This document shows positions 12,548 through 24,821 of a stretch of DNA of 64,000 nt, in pieces. A program made the translations under genes and the position numbers. Position 1 is the first letter of the stretch. Every line of letters begins with the position of its first letter. This DNA comes from Catonia carolina (Eukaryota; Arthropoda; Insecta; Hemiptera; Achilidae), in contig JAQMRL010000002.1 of the NCBI GenBank assembly GCA_035578175.1, positions 93,474,748-93,538,747 of the forward strand, written 5' to 3'. The notes beneath the pieces were generated by a model that ran no database searches, was not told the origin of the DNA, and worked only from the letters and a program-made list of their open reading frames with translations.

Positions 12548-12710
12548 TGTACTTTTTTTGGTTTAACGTCCGACTGTTCTGCAATACTGCTAATGCAGAC
12601 GGTGAAGGATGAATGATTTTTTTTCTAACGTATGAAAATATGCCGTGCCTGAATGGGATTCGAACCCAAGACCGCATGACAAGAGGCGAGCACGTAACCA
12701 AATACGCCAA
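12548..12710 (-). repeat. tRNA-derived SINE, family 2
   Basis: On the minus strand it starts TTGGCGTATTTGGTTACG (A box-like), followed by a perfect B box GGTTCGAATCC. A short body ends in GTCGGACGTTAAACC and an A-rich tail. The head differs from family 1, yet the GACGTTAAAC tail word is shared with the family 1 tail at 45.6 kb. Common tails suggest both use the same LINE partner for retrotransposition (inference). Confidence 0.75.
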
Positions 12711-13311
12711 TGTTATTTTTAAATGTGATTAATGTTAGGTTGTATTTAATTATCTTCTGTTTATTTAAAAATAATGTAAGTTTAACAATTATTAAAATTT
12801 AATATATCATAATTAATTGGATGATATACTCGTAGGCCTTAGTAAATAGCATTGTATTGGATAAGTTAGTGTAGTAAGTAAATATAGTAGATATTGAATG
12901 CTATTGCTAATAATTAATTCTTCGTTTTTGTGATATTTATTTAAAAGTTTCAAACCCATCCTGGTACATGGTTTTGTCCATAGTTGGGTAGTATAATTTC
13001 CACCACCTCTAGCGAAATAGTAATTCTATAGAAGTGTAATGTAATACATTTTGCACTATAGTAATTTCTTTTTTTTCTAATGTATACTATAAAATTATAA
13101 GATAAATTAATTATTATTAATATTATTATACAAAATATGGCCCCAACCAGAATTCTCCATCTGGTTGATAAATACACAGTCCTGCCTTATGGTAGGAGAA
13201 GTTTGGGATGAACCTAAAAAGTTGAATGCTTCAATTTCTGGAACAGATGACGTAATAACCTTGTAACTGTTATGTCTTAAAACATATTGTTAATTCATAT
13301 AATCTGGTTAG
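12711..13311. other. AT-rich spacer
   Basis: Poly-A/T-rich sequence with no recognised gene or repeat. Confidence 0.4.
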
Positions 13312-14271
13312 ATGAAAGAATTAGTGGTCCATCCATATTCATCACTTGAAACAAAATATCCGAAAATTCCTTTATATTTTCCCCGAATAAATAGAATTTC
13401 GTCACAAAATGACCTTAGAAAGGTATATTGTGCCTTGATACAATCCTTGCTGCAGTACAGAATCATCGCTTGGGATGGGGCCTTCCGTTCGACATTAAAA
13501 CCACTCGTAAAGCTGTGAGCAAAAGCGCTTTAAATTATGACAGACAATTAATTCCCTTCTGATTTACTATACGGCAGATTTCGGGTACTTAACATTCGGC
13601 AACTTTACATAAGGAACTTATTACTGTACAAGATTTAATAAACGTTGTGTACTACAGAAAATAACTCATAATTATCATACCAGAGCTGTATCCCGTATTG
13701 GATATCAAGCCCCTAGATTGCATAAAACCATTAACAGCACTGCAGCACATTATAATATAATAGAGACTATATTATAGCCTCAATCACATACCTTAATTTA
13801 CCAGAGGCTATCCGAAATACTGATGTAACTCCTCAAATATACAAAAGAAAAGTAACCAAGTGGCTGATTAATTTAGGAATAGGGCAGTCTGAGGATTTAA
13901 TTAGTTCTATGTATTCAAACTAATTGCTCTTCCTCTTGTGTCAGTTAAAAACGTTTTTGTTAACATTGTCATCGAAAGTCTGCTTCATCCTTTGCAATTA
14001 CATGACATTTTATTTTTTTAATTTATTTTTAATATTATTATCTTTTTTTGTATATTTACTTTAGGAAATTTTATTATAAAATGTTTTTGTAAAATTTTGT
14101 TTCTTTCGTTCATGTAAATTTAGTGTAGATATAAAAAGCTATTATTATAATAGAATAAATAAAATAAACCAACTCATACCCGCGCAGAGGCTAGACCTAT
14201 GCGGGAATTAGGAAATAACATAAGAAAAGATTCATTGTACTTGGTTTTAGCAAAAATAAATAAATAAATAC
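13312..14271 (+). pseudogene. Non-LTR retrotransposon 3' end with UTR stem-loop and AAATA tail
   Basis: Translation from 13312 shows the region just after the RT catalytic core: LRKVYCALIQSLLQYRIIAW followed by STLKPL. After stops and frameshifts the next blocks are ILNIRQLYIRNLLLYK, then HTRAVSRIGYQAPRLHKT, then IYKRKVTKWLINLG, ending at a stop near 13923. The 3' untranslated region ends with a stem-loop at 14179-14205 (CCCGCGCAGAGG pairing with CCTATGCGGG) and an (AAATA)n tail at 14251-14271. It is a 5'-truncated, mutated insertion. The clade is uncertain, but the block order is that of insect jockey/CR1-like elements. Confidence 0.8.
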
Positions 14272-14328
14272 ATAGGTTCTTGCGTTATAGTTGTTAAGAA
14301 AACCAGAGAAATAATTAAGTGCATTTAA

Positions 14329-14934
14329 ATAGAAAAAAATATTTGGATTAAAAGTACATATCTCGGTCTGACTTTTGATAAACGACTAACTTGGAGCACA
14401 CATATCAAACGGAAACATTTATTGCTGAATTTCCGACTTAAACTTCTATATTCCCTACTTCACAAACGATCAAAATTACCAATGGCACAAAAATTGCGCA
14501 TATATTGTTCTCTTTTGAAACCTATATGGACCTACGGGTCCCAAATTTACGGTTCAACCAAACCCTCTAACTTGCAACGAATTCAAGCATTCCAGTCAAA
14601 AATATTACGCCTTATAGCAAAAGCAACTATTTACGTTAGCAACAAAACCTTACATACAGATTTGAAAACACCACTTGTACAAAATTCCATCGAATACCTA
14701 TACAAACGCTTTTACGGCAAGTCACACGAACACGAGAACCCACTGGTGAGTTCACTTTCCACCTTCCATTTATCTGAGAATCCGCCTAGACGCCTTAAAG
14801 AACGTTGGAGTAGAGACCTGCTAATTTTACATACAAATTTCATTTTTGGGGAGGCACCAATGGGGGCCCTACCTCTCTCATGCCTATCATGTCATTTACA
14901 TTATTATCTTAATCATCACATTTGCTTGTTGTAA
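14329..14934 (+). pseudogene. Jockey-like LINE reverse transcriptase, C-terminal part
   Basis: The frame is open from 14329 to the stop at 14934. It includes STYLGLTFDKRLTW, the conserved block downstream of the RT active site, then LRIYCSLLKPIWTYGSQIYG, IQAFQSKILRLIAKA, YVSNKTLHTDLKTP and PPRRLKERWSRDLL. All are standard landmarks of jockey-clade LINE ORF2 C-termini. No catalytic FADD motif is present, since the fragment begins downstream of it. It starts about 60 bases after the tail of the previous LINE, so one insertion probably landed beside or within the other. The frame is long and uninterrupted, implying less decay than its neighbour. Confidence 0.85.
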
Positions 14935-17162
14935 AATTTTACAATAGTATATAAAGAATTAAAGAGACAAAAAGAGCATATTAAATTAATTTTAACAGAT
15001 ATTATCTACTATATTATACACTCCTTAAATCATGGCATTATTTTGTTTGGTCATTTAAAAGTTTTACTGTGATTTTTATTGTTAAAATCAATTTGAATCA
15101 AGAATAAGCTTTCGGGTAGGTCAAGTCAATCAGCTGGTAGAAAAACTATTGAATTGTCAAGTAACCCCTAAATTGAGTGAGTAACTTTTTATAGTGATGC
15201 ACTGATAATTATATATTTATAAAATAAAACAAAAAGTGCTCCTGTTAAATTTCGCTCAAACTCAAGTCGAAATTTAGCACAAATTATCGATCAAATAGAA
15301 AGGCTGTTAACATGAAACAGTTCCCGATAAAAAAATGTTTATTTATTAATTTTTGCTTGAACATTGTTTAAAGTAACAAATGAGCTGATGGCAACTATAA
15401 TACAATTAACATGATTGACATGAGAAAGCAGACTGCCCATCAAAGGAGCTTTAGATTTTAATTTTGCATCATTATTTAAATCAATATTTTGGCCATCTGA
15501 ATTATGAAGAAAGCAACAAATCTGAGTTTTAACCTTTGTTTAGCTTTCGTGGAGGGCTATCTGATTAATTTAATGAACCTGATTTGTTGGTTACAAGTGT
15601 GAATTATAACTAACGTGTTCTTTTATGATAAAATGAAAATTAAATATAATTTAATAACAGACAAATTTACCTTATAATGATATTTAACCAGTAAAATACC
15701 TACACTTTCTATTACTGTCTACTCGTGGTACTGTCAAAAGCAATGAAGTCAGCTCGTTTTGTTAAAGCATTGTATATAAATTACATTTGATTCGAAACTG
15801 CCGTGACGATTTAAACAGATTAACAAAAAAGTAATTTACTGTTATGATAACTGTGGCTGTAACCTTGCCCTTAATTCCATTTCAAAGAAGCTAGTGGAAT
15901 ATTTTTTTCTGATTTGCTTTTATTTTCGTAGCTGAAAAATTATAACACACCCTACATTTGTTATTTTATTGCCAAAGAGTTGTACGTTTAACTAAAAGTT
16001 TGTACAAAACTTCCCTCATAACAAAACTTACGAAAGTTTACTTGAAAACTATCTAACCATTGGAAATTCAAACATTTTCCTATATAAAATATAATTACGC
16101 AGAACTACAGCTCACTTAAAATACACAATAACATGTACACTTTTGAACTTATTTATTTCCTAATGTCGGGATTTTACAATCTGTACAATTTAAGAACAAT
16201 AAGCAACCCCACGATTCAACAAGATGAGGATAATACGTGAAAAATGAAAAACATGAAAAGAAATGGAGAAAATGAAAAATGATATGTAAATGAGGTGTAG
16301 TCTTGTACAGACTCAGGCCGACTATTCGTGAGAGCGTATGACTTATTCGACCCCATACTTCAAAGTACACCGGTAGTCACTGTCGGTAGTACCGTACAAA
16401 AGTAACTACCTTTACTAGGATTAGAAAAAATGTATATTAATGTAAAAATTCCAGAATCAGTAATGTGGGAACATTTTCTAATAAATTAACCGGCTTCAAT
16501 AAAATAAACAACATACTGTATTTTGGTAAAGAAAGTTAAATCAATTAATTGTAAAATTATAAATATTTAACAGATGAATTTTTATTCATTTGCTAAATGT
16601 TAAGTATAGGTAATCTTAAACAATAAAGCTTCAATTGTATTTACATTAAATTGTACAAATACAATAACTGTATTTTTTAAACTCGTCTTTAGCTGACCAA
16701 AACACATTGCAAATAGCTAAACTTCCAGTTTCGTCTGTATGTGATTATCATTTATCTTTCCTTAATTTAATAAGCATAAGAGAAATTAAAATCATACGAA
16801 AATCTAATTAAATATTAAATTTTAATTAATAAACTTTTAAAAGTGCATTAACGTGTGAACGGGACTAAATGCAACGTTCAAAGTAAAACTTTAATAAATA
16901 ACTACTTAATTTAACTTTTAACTAATTTACGGTTTTACATTTATTCTACGTAAGTTAAACACGAATTGAAAATGTATATTGATAATTACAGTTTTAATGT
17001 ATTTAGTTATAATATATTTCTTTTATTAACTTGTGATAAACAAGATTAAACAAATACTTTTGTAAAAGTCCTTAATTAAGTAACTATACGAAATAGTTTA
17101 TTTCAATTACAGTAACAGAGAATAAGTAGAAAAATTTAAAGAAAGATAACTGTTAAACATTT
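14935..17162. other. AT-rich sequence, one possible LINE 3' UTR relic
   Basis: No coding homology recognised. A minus-strand stretch at about 16150-16360 (GTCGAATAAGTCATACGCTC, then CAAGACTACACCTCATTTAC) resembles the 3' untranslated tail of an arthropod LINE as I remember it; this is a weak assignment. The open frame there is not protein-like. Confidence 0.3.
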
Positions 17163-17575
17163 CAGATTCATATTACAAAGAATTGCTCATAATGGGCAAG
17201 TAGAGTGTTAAATTAATTGCACTCGATCTGTTGGTTTCAGGGCTAAAACATAGTTCTGTTTCTTATCATGTAATCAGCCAATTATGTGACTAAACTATTT
17301 CAGAACAGTAGAGGTAGGGGTGTAAAAGACACTAGTCAGACTTACCGCCTCTGAAAGTAATAAATTTAATAATACAGTCAGATCCTGTGGTAAATGAAGT
17401 GAAGGTGTCATTTGCAAGATGGAAAGTGAGTGCTTTTCGGAGGGCCTGCCATGGTGATAAGCAAACTCTTTCAACTCAGTGAGGAAGGCTATAGTAAACC
17501 ATCTCACACCTCGTTTTTACTTAGTAAAACCTCTAGAAGTTCAAACTAGCCTTTATCAGCTGTTGACCTAAACAC
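17163..17575 (+). repeat. R-family dispersed repeat, copy 1
   Basis: One of five copies in the window (others near 24.8, 31.1, 60.0 and 61.6 kb). Landmarks in order are GATCTGTTGGTTTCAGGGCT, a CAGCCAATTATGTGAC block, GTAGAGGTAGGGGTGTAAAA, GAAGTGAAGGTGTCATTTGC, CAACTCAGTGAGGAAGGC, CTTAGTAAAACCTCTAGAAG and finally a CAAACTAGCCTTTATCAGCT end. I find no terminal inverted repeats and no consistent reading frame between copies. It is probably a SINE-like or other non-autonomous element; class unknown. Confidence 0.75.
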
Positions 17576-17650
17576 AACACATTACAAAGAAAATTGTTTA
17601 GAAATAATTTTTATTTAAGTGATACAAATACATCATTAACCTTATAATAA

Positions 17651-17672
17651 CCAACGTTCGTATTTTGGGAAC
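17651..17672 (+). repeat. Direct-repeat motif flanking the piggyBac relic (left)
   Basis: The word starting CCAACGTTCG and ending TATTTTGGGAAC recurs in the same orientation at 19323-19344, with a shorter form (TCCATATTTGGGAAC) at 17984-17998. They bracket the piggyBac-like coding relic and may be subterminal repeats of that element. True inverted ends and TTAA duplications could not be fixed; a TTAA does occur just upstream at about 17636. Confidence 0.45.
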
Positions 17673-18182
17673 AGCGACTAATAATTTTTTACAGGGGAAC
17701 TATTTTATATTAAATATGTTTTCTTACAGTGCTTTTGTGTTCATCGTTATATTTTTTATATTAGTAAGACTAAAATTTTGTCTTTTTTACGTTAACTTAT
17801 ATTTGGAATATTTTGAAGAACGTACAGTGATTTTTATTTATGTTAAAAAGAATTTATACATAAATATTTCGGGTTTTTGACTTTTTGCTAAAGAAAAAAT
17901 TGATTTTTTTTAAAGTTTAATATATATACTCTGAAGTCAGTAACTGATTGTAGAATAGTTTTTAGTGTAGAAAATATTAAGTGTCCATATTTGGGAACGT
18001 GGGCAACAAAAGTATAATAATTTTTGTCTGTCATGTTGTCACAGCAGTTCCACGACAACAATTATTTCTGATTCTACTGTTCTTTCATAACTACATTACT
18101 GCTGTACTTAACGTCTCTACATACTGTTTCAGTTGTATTTATATAAATAATTTAACTGTTTTGAAAGAAATTTATAAACATC

Positions 18183-19115
18183 ATGAGTCATCCAAAATTA
18201 TGTATTGATGAATCTATGGTCCCTTACTATGTACACCATACCGCTAAAATGCTTAGAGAAAATAAAACAATACGTTTTGGCTTCAAAATTTGGATGTTGT
18301 GTGGAACAGATGGGTTTTCTTACAATATGTCAATTTATTGTGGAAAATCTGGATACGAGAAGTCACCACTAGGATGTCGTAATGAACATAATATGTTATC
18401 TGTTGTAAAACACCCTTCTCATCATATTGTATTATTTGACAATTTTTTTACAAGCCACTGTTTAGTGTCTGAACTGACAGAAAAAAATATCTGTACCTGT
18501 GGTACAGCGAGAGAAAATTGAACAAATAAGTTCCCTTTCAAACCATCTAAAGAGTTGATGGGTGAGTTTTTTGATGGGAAAATTACATTTGTCAAATGGA
18601 ATGGTAACTCCGTTGTAACTGTGGCGAGCAACTGTTACGGAGTAAGTCCTTTGCATAAGGCTTCAAGGTGGGTGAAAATAAGAAAGAAGTACCACAACCA
18701 CATCTGATATAGATGTGCATTGAAGGAATGGGCGTAGTTGATCTCGTTGATCGATTTCTATCATCATACCGTCCGTGGCTGCGATAAAAAAATGGTGGTG
18801 GAATCATTTTCCTAAAGGTCTAAATCTTGCAGTTATCGCGAGCTTTCATTTTTTAACATGTAAATCCTGAATCAAAAATTTTCCATTTAGATTACAGAAG
18901 AGCTATTGCTATTACTCTCATAAAAAAGATATTGTAAAAAGGAAACTTGGCGGTCCAACAGCACCTGTAGTTCACAGTATGCATTTCAATGGCACCAACC
19001 TCTTCCTAAATTAAATGACTGGAGGTAGATGTATGCAGTATATGAAAAATACAAGACTAATGTGCATTAAATGTGGAAAAAGCTTCATAAAAAATCTGTT
19101 ATGAAAATTATCACA
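18183..19115 (+). pseudogene. piggyBac-like transposase, broken
   Basis: Strong piggyBac-family landmarks run in order: IDESMVPYYVHHTAKM, TIRFGFKIWMLCGTDGF, LLSVVKHPSHHIVLFDNFFTS, then after a stop TNKFPFKPSKELMGEF, KITFVKWNGNSVVTVASNCY and PLHKASRWVK. Further on come VVDLVDRFLSSYRPW and a zinc-binding-like C-terminal relic (RLMCIKCGKSFIK). Aspartates matching the catalytic triad are visible in IDESMV, LFDNFFTS and VVDLVDR. The stop at 18519-18521 sits where family members have Arg (REN-R-TNK), consistent with CGA to TGA. Several frameshifts follow. The N-terminal half of a normal ~550-600 residue transposase is absent. Old inactive copy. Confidence 0.9.
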
Positions 19116-19322
19116 AAAAATAAGTCGTACAATAATAGACTTTATTATTATAAATAATTACTATTTTATGTATCTTATTAATCTAAAAAAAAGTATAAAA
19201 ATCAATAGGCTTATTATAAACAAAAATAAGGCACTTATAAATGATTTTTCCCTGAAAAACTAGTGTTTTTATTGTATGCAATGAATACAATATTATATTC
19301 TTCAATGCCGCTTCTTTACATG

Positions 19323-19344
19323 CCAACGTCCCCATTTTGGGAAC
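19323..19344 (+). repeat. Direct-repeat motif flanking the piggyBac relic (right)
   Basis: Reads CCAACGTCCCC then ATTTTGGGAAC, same orientation as 17651-17672. See the left copy for the interpretation. Confidence 0.45.
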
Positions 19345-20139
19345 ATATCATATTTCTATAAATACGCTTTCGATTGGAAAAATTTCAATTGATCATATTA
19401 TACTAAGTTATATTTAACACGAAAACTAGATATCATGCATAATTTCCCAATTTTAAGAAAGGCGGCCAGTAAATGGGTAATTTAAATAGCTGGGTAGTTT
19501 TGTTCTCTAAGAGTGTACGTTATGCTACTTATGCTTACACTTAGGTGTAAATTGAAAATTCACATGGAACACAATATCACACAAGATATAAATTAAACAT
19601 ACGCCTATCACACAGATTAATGATTTAAAAGTATCACGAAACCAATCTGTACATATGAAGTTCAACCTTTGGCAATTTACTAAACATTCACACACGAAAA
19701 ATATAAAAGCAGTACAAAACTATATGTTACGTGGGATAACATAATGTCTCTTTTTATAGCACAAATATTACTGCTGCACAAAAACTTACTGGTACTATAC
19801 GTAACTGACATTGCGAAACTACTAAACAATATGAAGAGAAAATTATTTGAATTACATTCAAACCCTCTCGAAAAAATTATGTACCCTAGGGCAATACCAG
19901 GTACTCAGTACCCCTATATTATTTAAAAAAATCTTTGATCTCGGAGAGGGCCAGTCGTACAACTGCAAGCTTCCAAACGTAAATTACCTTTTGGTACTTT
20001 TTAATGAAATTGTACTATATTTAGTAGTTGTTTAATTATTTTGTACCAACCGGTTGTAAATGTTCAATGAACATTTTACAAAAATATATATATTTTTAGA
20101 GTATCATCAGAACCTTGATCACCATTTGTTCGGGAAAAT
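19345..20139. other. AT-rich sequence
   Basis: No recognised gene or repeat. The open frames at 19744-20035 are short and their translations resemble nothing I know. Confidence 0.4.
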
Positions 20140-20252
20140 GGACATGGTGGGTTTCTTACGTGTTATTATTTCCAGACTTTCGCCGGGAATTAAACCCTAG
20201 ACTTACTGAATATTTTATCACTGTGCTTTTAGCTACATCACGGAGGCGGCCA
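20140..20252 (-). repeat. tRNA-derived SINE, family 1 (partial)
   Basis: Minus-strand head GGCCGCCTCCGTGATGTAGC is well preserved. It is followed by a degenerate B box (GGGTTTAATTCCC) and the CGAAAGTCTGGAAAT block. The body is lost or diverged beyond about 20140. Same head as the copy at 46.7 kb. Confidence 0.65.
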
Positions 20253-20754
20253 AAATTTCAATCTTGTTTCGAAACCTGAAAGATATTAAATTAACGATGA
20301 TGCTAAAACTGGTATAAATTATATCAGGAAAGAGAATTTTAGATTTTTTAAGGACTTATTAATTTTAGTTTATTTTAGAAAACTGATTTTCTGTCTAATA
20401 AACACGTTATTATTACAACGTTTGTAACGAATTATGTGGGAAAATTTTTGTAAGAACATGTGTTTTAGGAAATTTGTTCTACAGTGTAAATACATCTCGT
20501 AAAGTTGTCATATGCTTAAAATTTAGGGTAATAATCCTCGTATAAGCAGCTGGTTTGTCAAACTTTCCAACAGAAAAAAATTTAGTTATTTACATATTGA
20601 GCAAAAATAAAAGTAATAAAATTTAAGTAGCTTGTTTTATTTTATTTAATAAAATGTTTGGTTCGTTAAATCCATTTACATATTAAATTATCTTTTGTTA
20701 ATAAAAGTTTATTCTTTATTACATGAAAAATAAAACACAATAAAATTTCTATAA
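20253..20754. other. AT-rich spacer
   Basis: Nothing recognised. Confidence 0.4.
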
Positions 20755-21031
20755 CTTGTAATCAGACAATTTAATGTACACCTGGAGTTGTTTACATTTG
20801 AGTCTATTTAAATAAATATGAATAATTCCAGCTGATTAAGATAAATATTTTAAAAATTATTTAATTTCATTAACAAAATATGGTTACTAGGCAACTAAGA
20901 AGAAGAAAATATTATTATAAATTATTTTAATGGGGCGTAAAACCTCAAGAGAACAAGGTGTTTTTTTTTATTAAACGTCCCATTCAGTTATTCATTTATT
21001 TCATTCATACATCCGTTCTTTAAAAATAAAA

Positions 21032-21078
<47 letters not shown>

Positions 21079-21660
21079 GGTAAAATCGTTTATTCACCAA
21101 CGTTCATGTTATTAAAAGAGACAAGTTATTCCATTTTATAATAACAGTGATTATCTGGTAACCTTTTAATGGCAGATGTATGAAAACATTGATGGAGACA
21201 TTCGTCTAATAGAAGAATTGAAAGAAATATTTAAATCGTTCAAAGTTTGTGAAAACAGATCAATTAAGATACGTATCAAATTAAAATATTGAAATATTAG
21301 TTCATTAATAATAAATAAATGTATGTATATTCTAACAAAGAATGTCGTTGTTTGATTTTTAGCATTCAAATCAAATAAAATTGTACTTAAATAATGAAAC
21401 TTGTGATTATATTCATGAAAATATATTAATTGAATAAAAATCGTAATGTATTAATGTGAATAATGTTTTATTGAATGAAATAGGGGACAAGGTAAATGAA
21501 GAAAAATAAAATCAAACTTGAAAGCTGATGCAACACCAATAAAGAAAACAATACTAATTTAATTATTTATTACAAATTTTGTCATACCCTCGTGGGGATA
21601 ATATAATTTATTACAAATTGGCATACCTTTGTGAGGACAAATTTAGTTTCTTTCAAACTT
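20755..21660 (+). repeat. D-family segment, copy 1
   Basis: About 850-900 bases shared collinearly with 56180-57010. Landmarks are CTGGAGTTGTTTACATTTGA, AATAATTCCAGCTGATTAAG, GGTTACTAGGCAACTAAGAA, GGCAGATGTATGAAAACATT, GAATAATGTTTTATTGAATG and TACCCTCGTGGGGATAATAT. This copy has an (AT)n run at 21036-21073 that copy 2 lacks. The short reading frame of copy 2 is partly kept: WQMYENIDGDIRL through IKLKY, ending TGA at about 21292, but with a TAA in place of the upstream Gln codon and many amino-acid changes. This may be a duplicated gene fragment or an uncharacterised repeat. Confidence 0.75.
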
Positions 21661-22304
21661 TTGTACTTATATATTGTGTAATTATTCATTGGTTATTTAC
21701 TTACTAACAATTTCATAATAAATTAAGTAAGCAAAGTTATTAAAAATCATAAATAAAACACTAATAATAAAATGTGCTTAATTTAAACTTTTGCATAATT
21801 TATGTTATGATATAAGTTAATTTCTGAAATATTCAAAGTGAAAAATCTTTAAATAAAGCTATGTTTTGTACATTATTATGAAATTCAGCAACTCAACGTA
21901 CGGAAAATTATGTTCATTTTTACACTTTTGAAGAGAGCTATTTGAAGTTTTTCCATAATATTGAATCAGTTTCTTTTACTCCACAAAATTTAGTTCTTTG
22001 AAATTTGTTTTATGAAACGTATCTTATTAAATATTTTTTAACTGGTGCTAATTTGTATTATATCGTTTTATAATGAACTTCAATAGATGAATATAGTGTT
22101 TTAAACCCATCCATGTGATTCAAACGTGCCTTGTCTTTACTTGTTAATTGAAGTAGGCACATTGAAATTAATTCATCGCATACAAAATTTATAAAATGTT
22201 TTTTATCAAGCATAGGCTACATAACATTTATCATGAATGATAAATAAGAAATACTAAATAAAAAATTATTTAGTAACATTTTAATGTTATCATCGATAAT
22301 TTAT
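21661..22304. other. AT-rich spacer
   Basis: No recognised gene or repeat. Confidence 0.4.
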
Positions 22305-22882
22305 GTTCTATAATCTTATCTGTTCTATAAGATTATAGAACAGATATCCCATTTTAACTATCTAGGTTGCGATGTAACTTATCAACAGGGTAAGGAGGTG
22401 TATGATAGGATCCACCGATTTCAACACATATGTGGTACTATCCACAGGAACTTGAAAAACATCACAAGTAAAAACACTAGAATGAGATTTTATAAAACGA
22501 TAGCTGCTCCAACAGTACTTTACGGAAGTGAAACGTGGGTTCTGTCAAGACGGGAAGAGAGCCGATTACAAGCAGCAGAAATGAGATTTCTCCGGCAAAC
22601 TTATGGCTGTAGTAGAGAGGACCGTTACAGAAACACGGAGATACAACATCTTAATATCTTCTCCATAAATGATAAAATAATGGAGGGCAGGAAGAAGTGG
22701 ATAGATCACTTAGGTAGAATGAAGGATGAAAGAGTACCCAAGCAGGCACTATGGTACAAGCCAAGGGGGAAAAGGGATAGAGGACGTCCAAGGAAGAGAT
22801 GGGCAGATGGTGGAGGTTCGGAACAGGCAGCAACGCCTAACCCGTCAAAGGAAGAAGAAGAAGAAGAAGAAGAAGATCGATA
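22305..22882 (+). pseudogene. Non-LTR retrotransposon C-terminus with GAA-repeat tail
   Basis: Open frame from about 22338 to 22882. Landmarks: EQISHFNYLGCDVTYQQGKE (block after the RT palm), MRFYKTIAAPTVLYGSETWV, RLQAAEMRFLRQTYG, RKKWIDHLGRMKDERVPKQA and GKRDRGRPRKRWADGG. This is the standard C-terminal order of a large group of arthropod LINEs. The frame ends in (GAA)n at 22851-22875, read as poly-Glu, which is probably the 3' repeat tail. At the 5' junction a hairpin with 15 bp arms (22305-22319 and 22327-22341) sits exactly where LINE homology begins. The fragment lacks the catalytic motifs, so it is a 5'-truncated insertion, still open over its whole length. Confidence 0.88.
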
Positions 22883-23636
22883 ATTTCTCTAATTAGATGT
22901 GTGATAATATCCATATATTACCTTTTATTATAAATAGTAATAATGGTTATTATAATAGAAATTGTTATTATAATAACAATAATTTTATCATTTAATCTCA
23001 ATTTGTATTTTGGAAACACAATATTTGAATTATTTTAAATGGTTGTCTAGTGGTTAGAAATATCGAATTGTTGAAATGTTTGATTACAGAGTTGTGCGCA
23101 TAAGAGTTTAAAAAATTAATTATTTTCAAAGCTCTAAAAGATAACAAACTATGGTGGATTAGATGTAAACAAATTAATGATTTTTAAATTTTCTCAAAAC
23201 ATATCAAGAAACAAATTCCATATGAATAAATCGTACTAGGTAAGTTAAAGTTGACACAAAATATGTTAAAGTTAGCCTTAAGTCATTACACATGTAACTA
23301 CAAAAAATCGGTTTCAGCGAAATGGCTGGTTTTTACAAAATTTAAATATCTATGGTCAGGAGTAAATCAAGTGGCATTTCTTAGTAACACTATACCTGAC
23401 GTTGTAAGTTGATGTTGAATTGTCAAAGTATTGAACAGTTCTGAAAATTCGGTTCCATAAACGTCTACATTGTACACTGTAAGCAGACCAAAAGCTAACA
23501 ACGTTTAATCATATGTGTGTAACAGTATCTAGGACACTATGAGCAAAATTTTAAAGGAAATTGTGATGAAATTCTGCAGATTAACAGCTGTCCCTGTAAT
23601 CTTGACAACAAAACGTAGATTTTAACAACCAAGTGC
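22883..23636. other. AT-rich spacer
   Basis: Includes a small inverted pair of TTATTATAATA words near 22922-22985. No gene seen. Confidence 0.4.
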
Positions 23637-23945
23637 ATGAAGAAACTACACGTTTTTTGCGTAGGACCCTCAGTATTTTCAAACGAAACCATCTAAAAAA
23701 TTGTCATAAGAAACAGGCTTGCTGTGCCAAATTCAAGCACAACAAACACTACTCATCATTACAATTAGTTTGACCATGTTTGTAAAATGGGAGAAACATT
23801 ACTGATGTGGAAAACAATATTGTATACAGGTATTTCTGGTGGAGTCAAAGAGGTTGGACGTCACGAAAGAGATGGGCTGGCTATTAGAAATCACAATATG
23901 CCTACGAGTCTAATGATTCCAGTTGAGGTAGAAGTACATAAATAA
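23637..23945 (+). pseudogene. Probable LINE C-terminal relic
   Basis: A 103-codon frame with two internal stops reads LHVFCVGPSVFSNETI, VIRNRLAVPNSS, FDHVCKMGETLLMW and VGRHERDGLA. The order (IxRNRL, a GHVxRM-like block, a GRPxxRW-like block) matches the tail of LINE ORF2 proteins similar to that at 22.3-22.9 kb but far more decayed. Assignment rests on motif order only and is tentative. Confidence 0.45.
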
Positions 23946-24821
23946 AAAGTAAATAGATTTTGAGTAATAAAGGAAGTGTTCGTCTAAACAATTCATATAA
24001 AAAAGAGAAAGGAAACACGGAAATTGAGTAGAGTTTATTTGTTTATTTTCAGTAAATCATTATAAAACTAATAAACTCGTGGTTACTATGCAGTGTAATC
24101 TAGTAAATTAGATTTTAAAACGATATTGTTTTTTTAGATTGTAATTAAATCTTTCTTTGTTGATATTGGATTTCTTAATTATTACGCTTGGTATTCATAA
24201 CAAAGATCTCAATATCCAAAACGTAAAAACAAAGTATTGGCGAATATTTGCTTTCCATCAAATATCTCGAATCAATTGAAATTTTTTTAAAACAAAATAT
24301 TTTTATTTTCGTTTCAGCTGTCAAAAAGCTCTCGTTCAGTGAATTAACAATTTTCTCGATAGAACATGTTATTTTAGTATATTATTTTTGTTTTATATTT
24401 CATTCAATTTATATAATATTTTTTGTGTTTCAAGCAAATATTTTTTAATCGTTTGTTTCATTTTGTTTCTAACCCTATCTGCTACAATACTTTTGTCAGT
24501 TACCACAAGAATTTTATAAATGCAGATTTACGTAATCAAATAAATTGAAATATTCACTAACAGAAGTGTACAGAATTTATGAATAATATACATATAAAAT
24601 TATTATTTCAGTTATTTTTCTTTAAAAAATGGAATACATTTTTACATTGGTTAATTTTGTATATTTATTGGTCTATTGGAAAAAATAACATACAATACGA
24701 TAGGATTTTCTAAATTTAAATTAACTATTATTAAACTTGCTTTAAACTTTAATATACAACTAAACCGCGGTCATTAGGTACTTTTCTGCGTTATTAACCC
24801 TTGATCAGAATTTTGTCAGTT
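23946..24821. other. AT-rich spacer
   Basis: No recognised gene or repeat; the frame at 24248-24448 is low-complexity hydrophobic. Confidence 0.4.

Noticed and set aside
17665..17880. Hydrophobic frame resembling a membrane protein (similar: 24248-24448, 5568-5861, 33152-33373)
   Set aside because: T-rich DNA gives Phe, Ile and Leu-rich translations by chance; no family landmarks.
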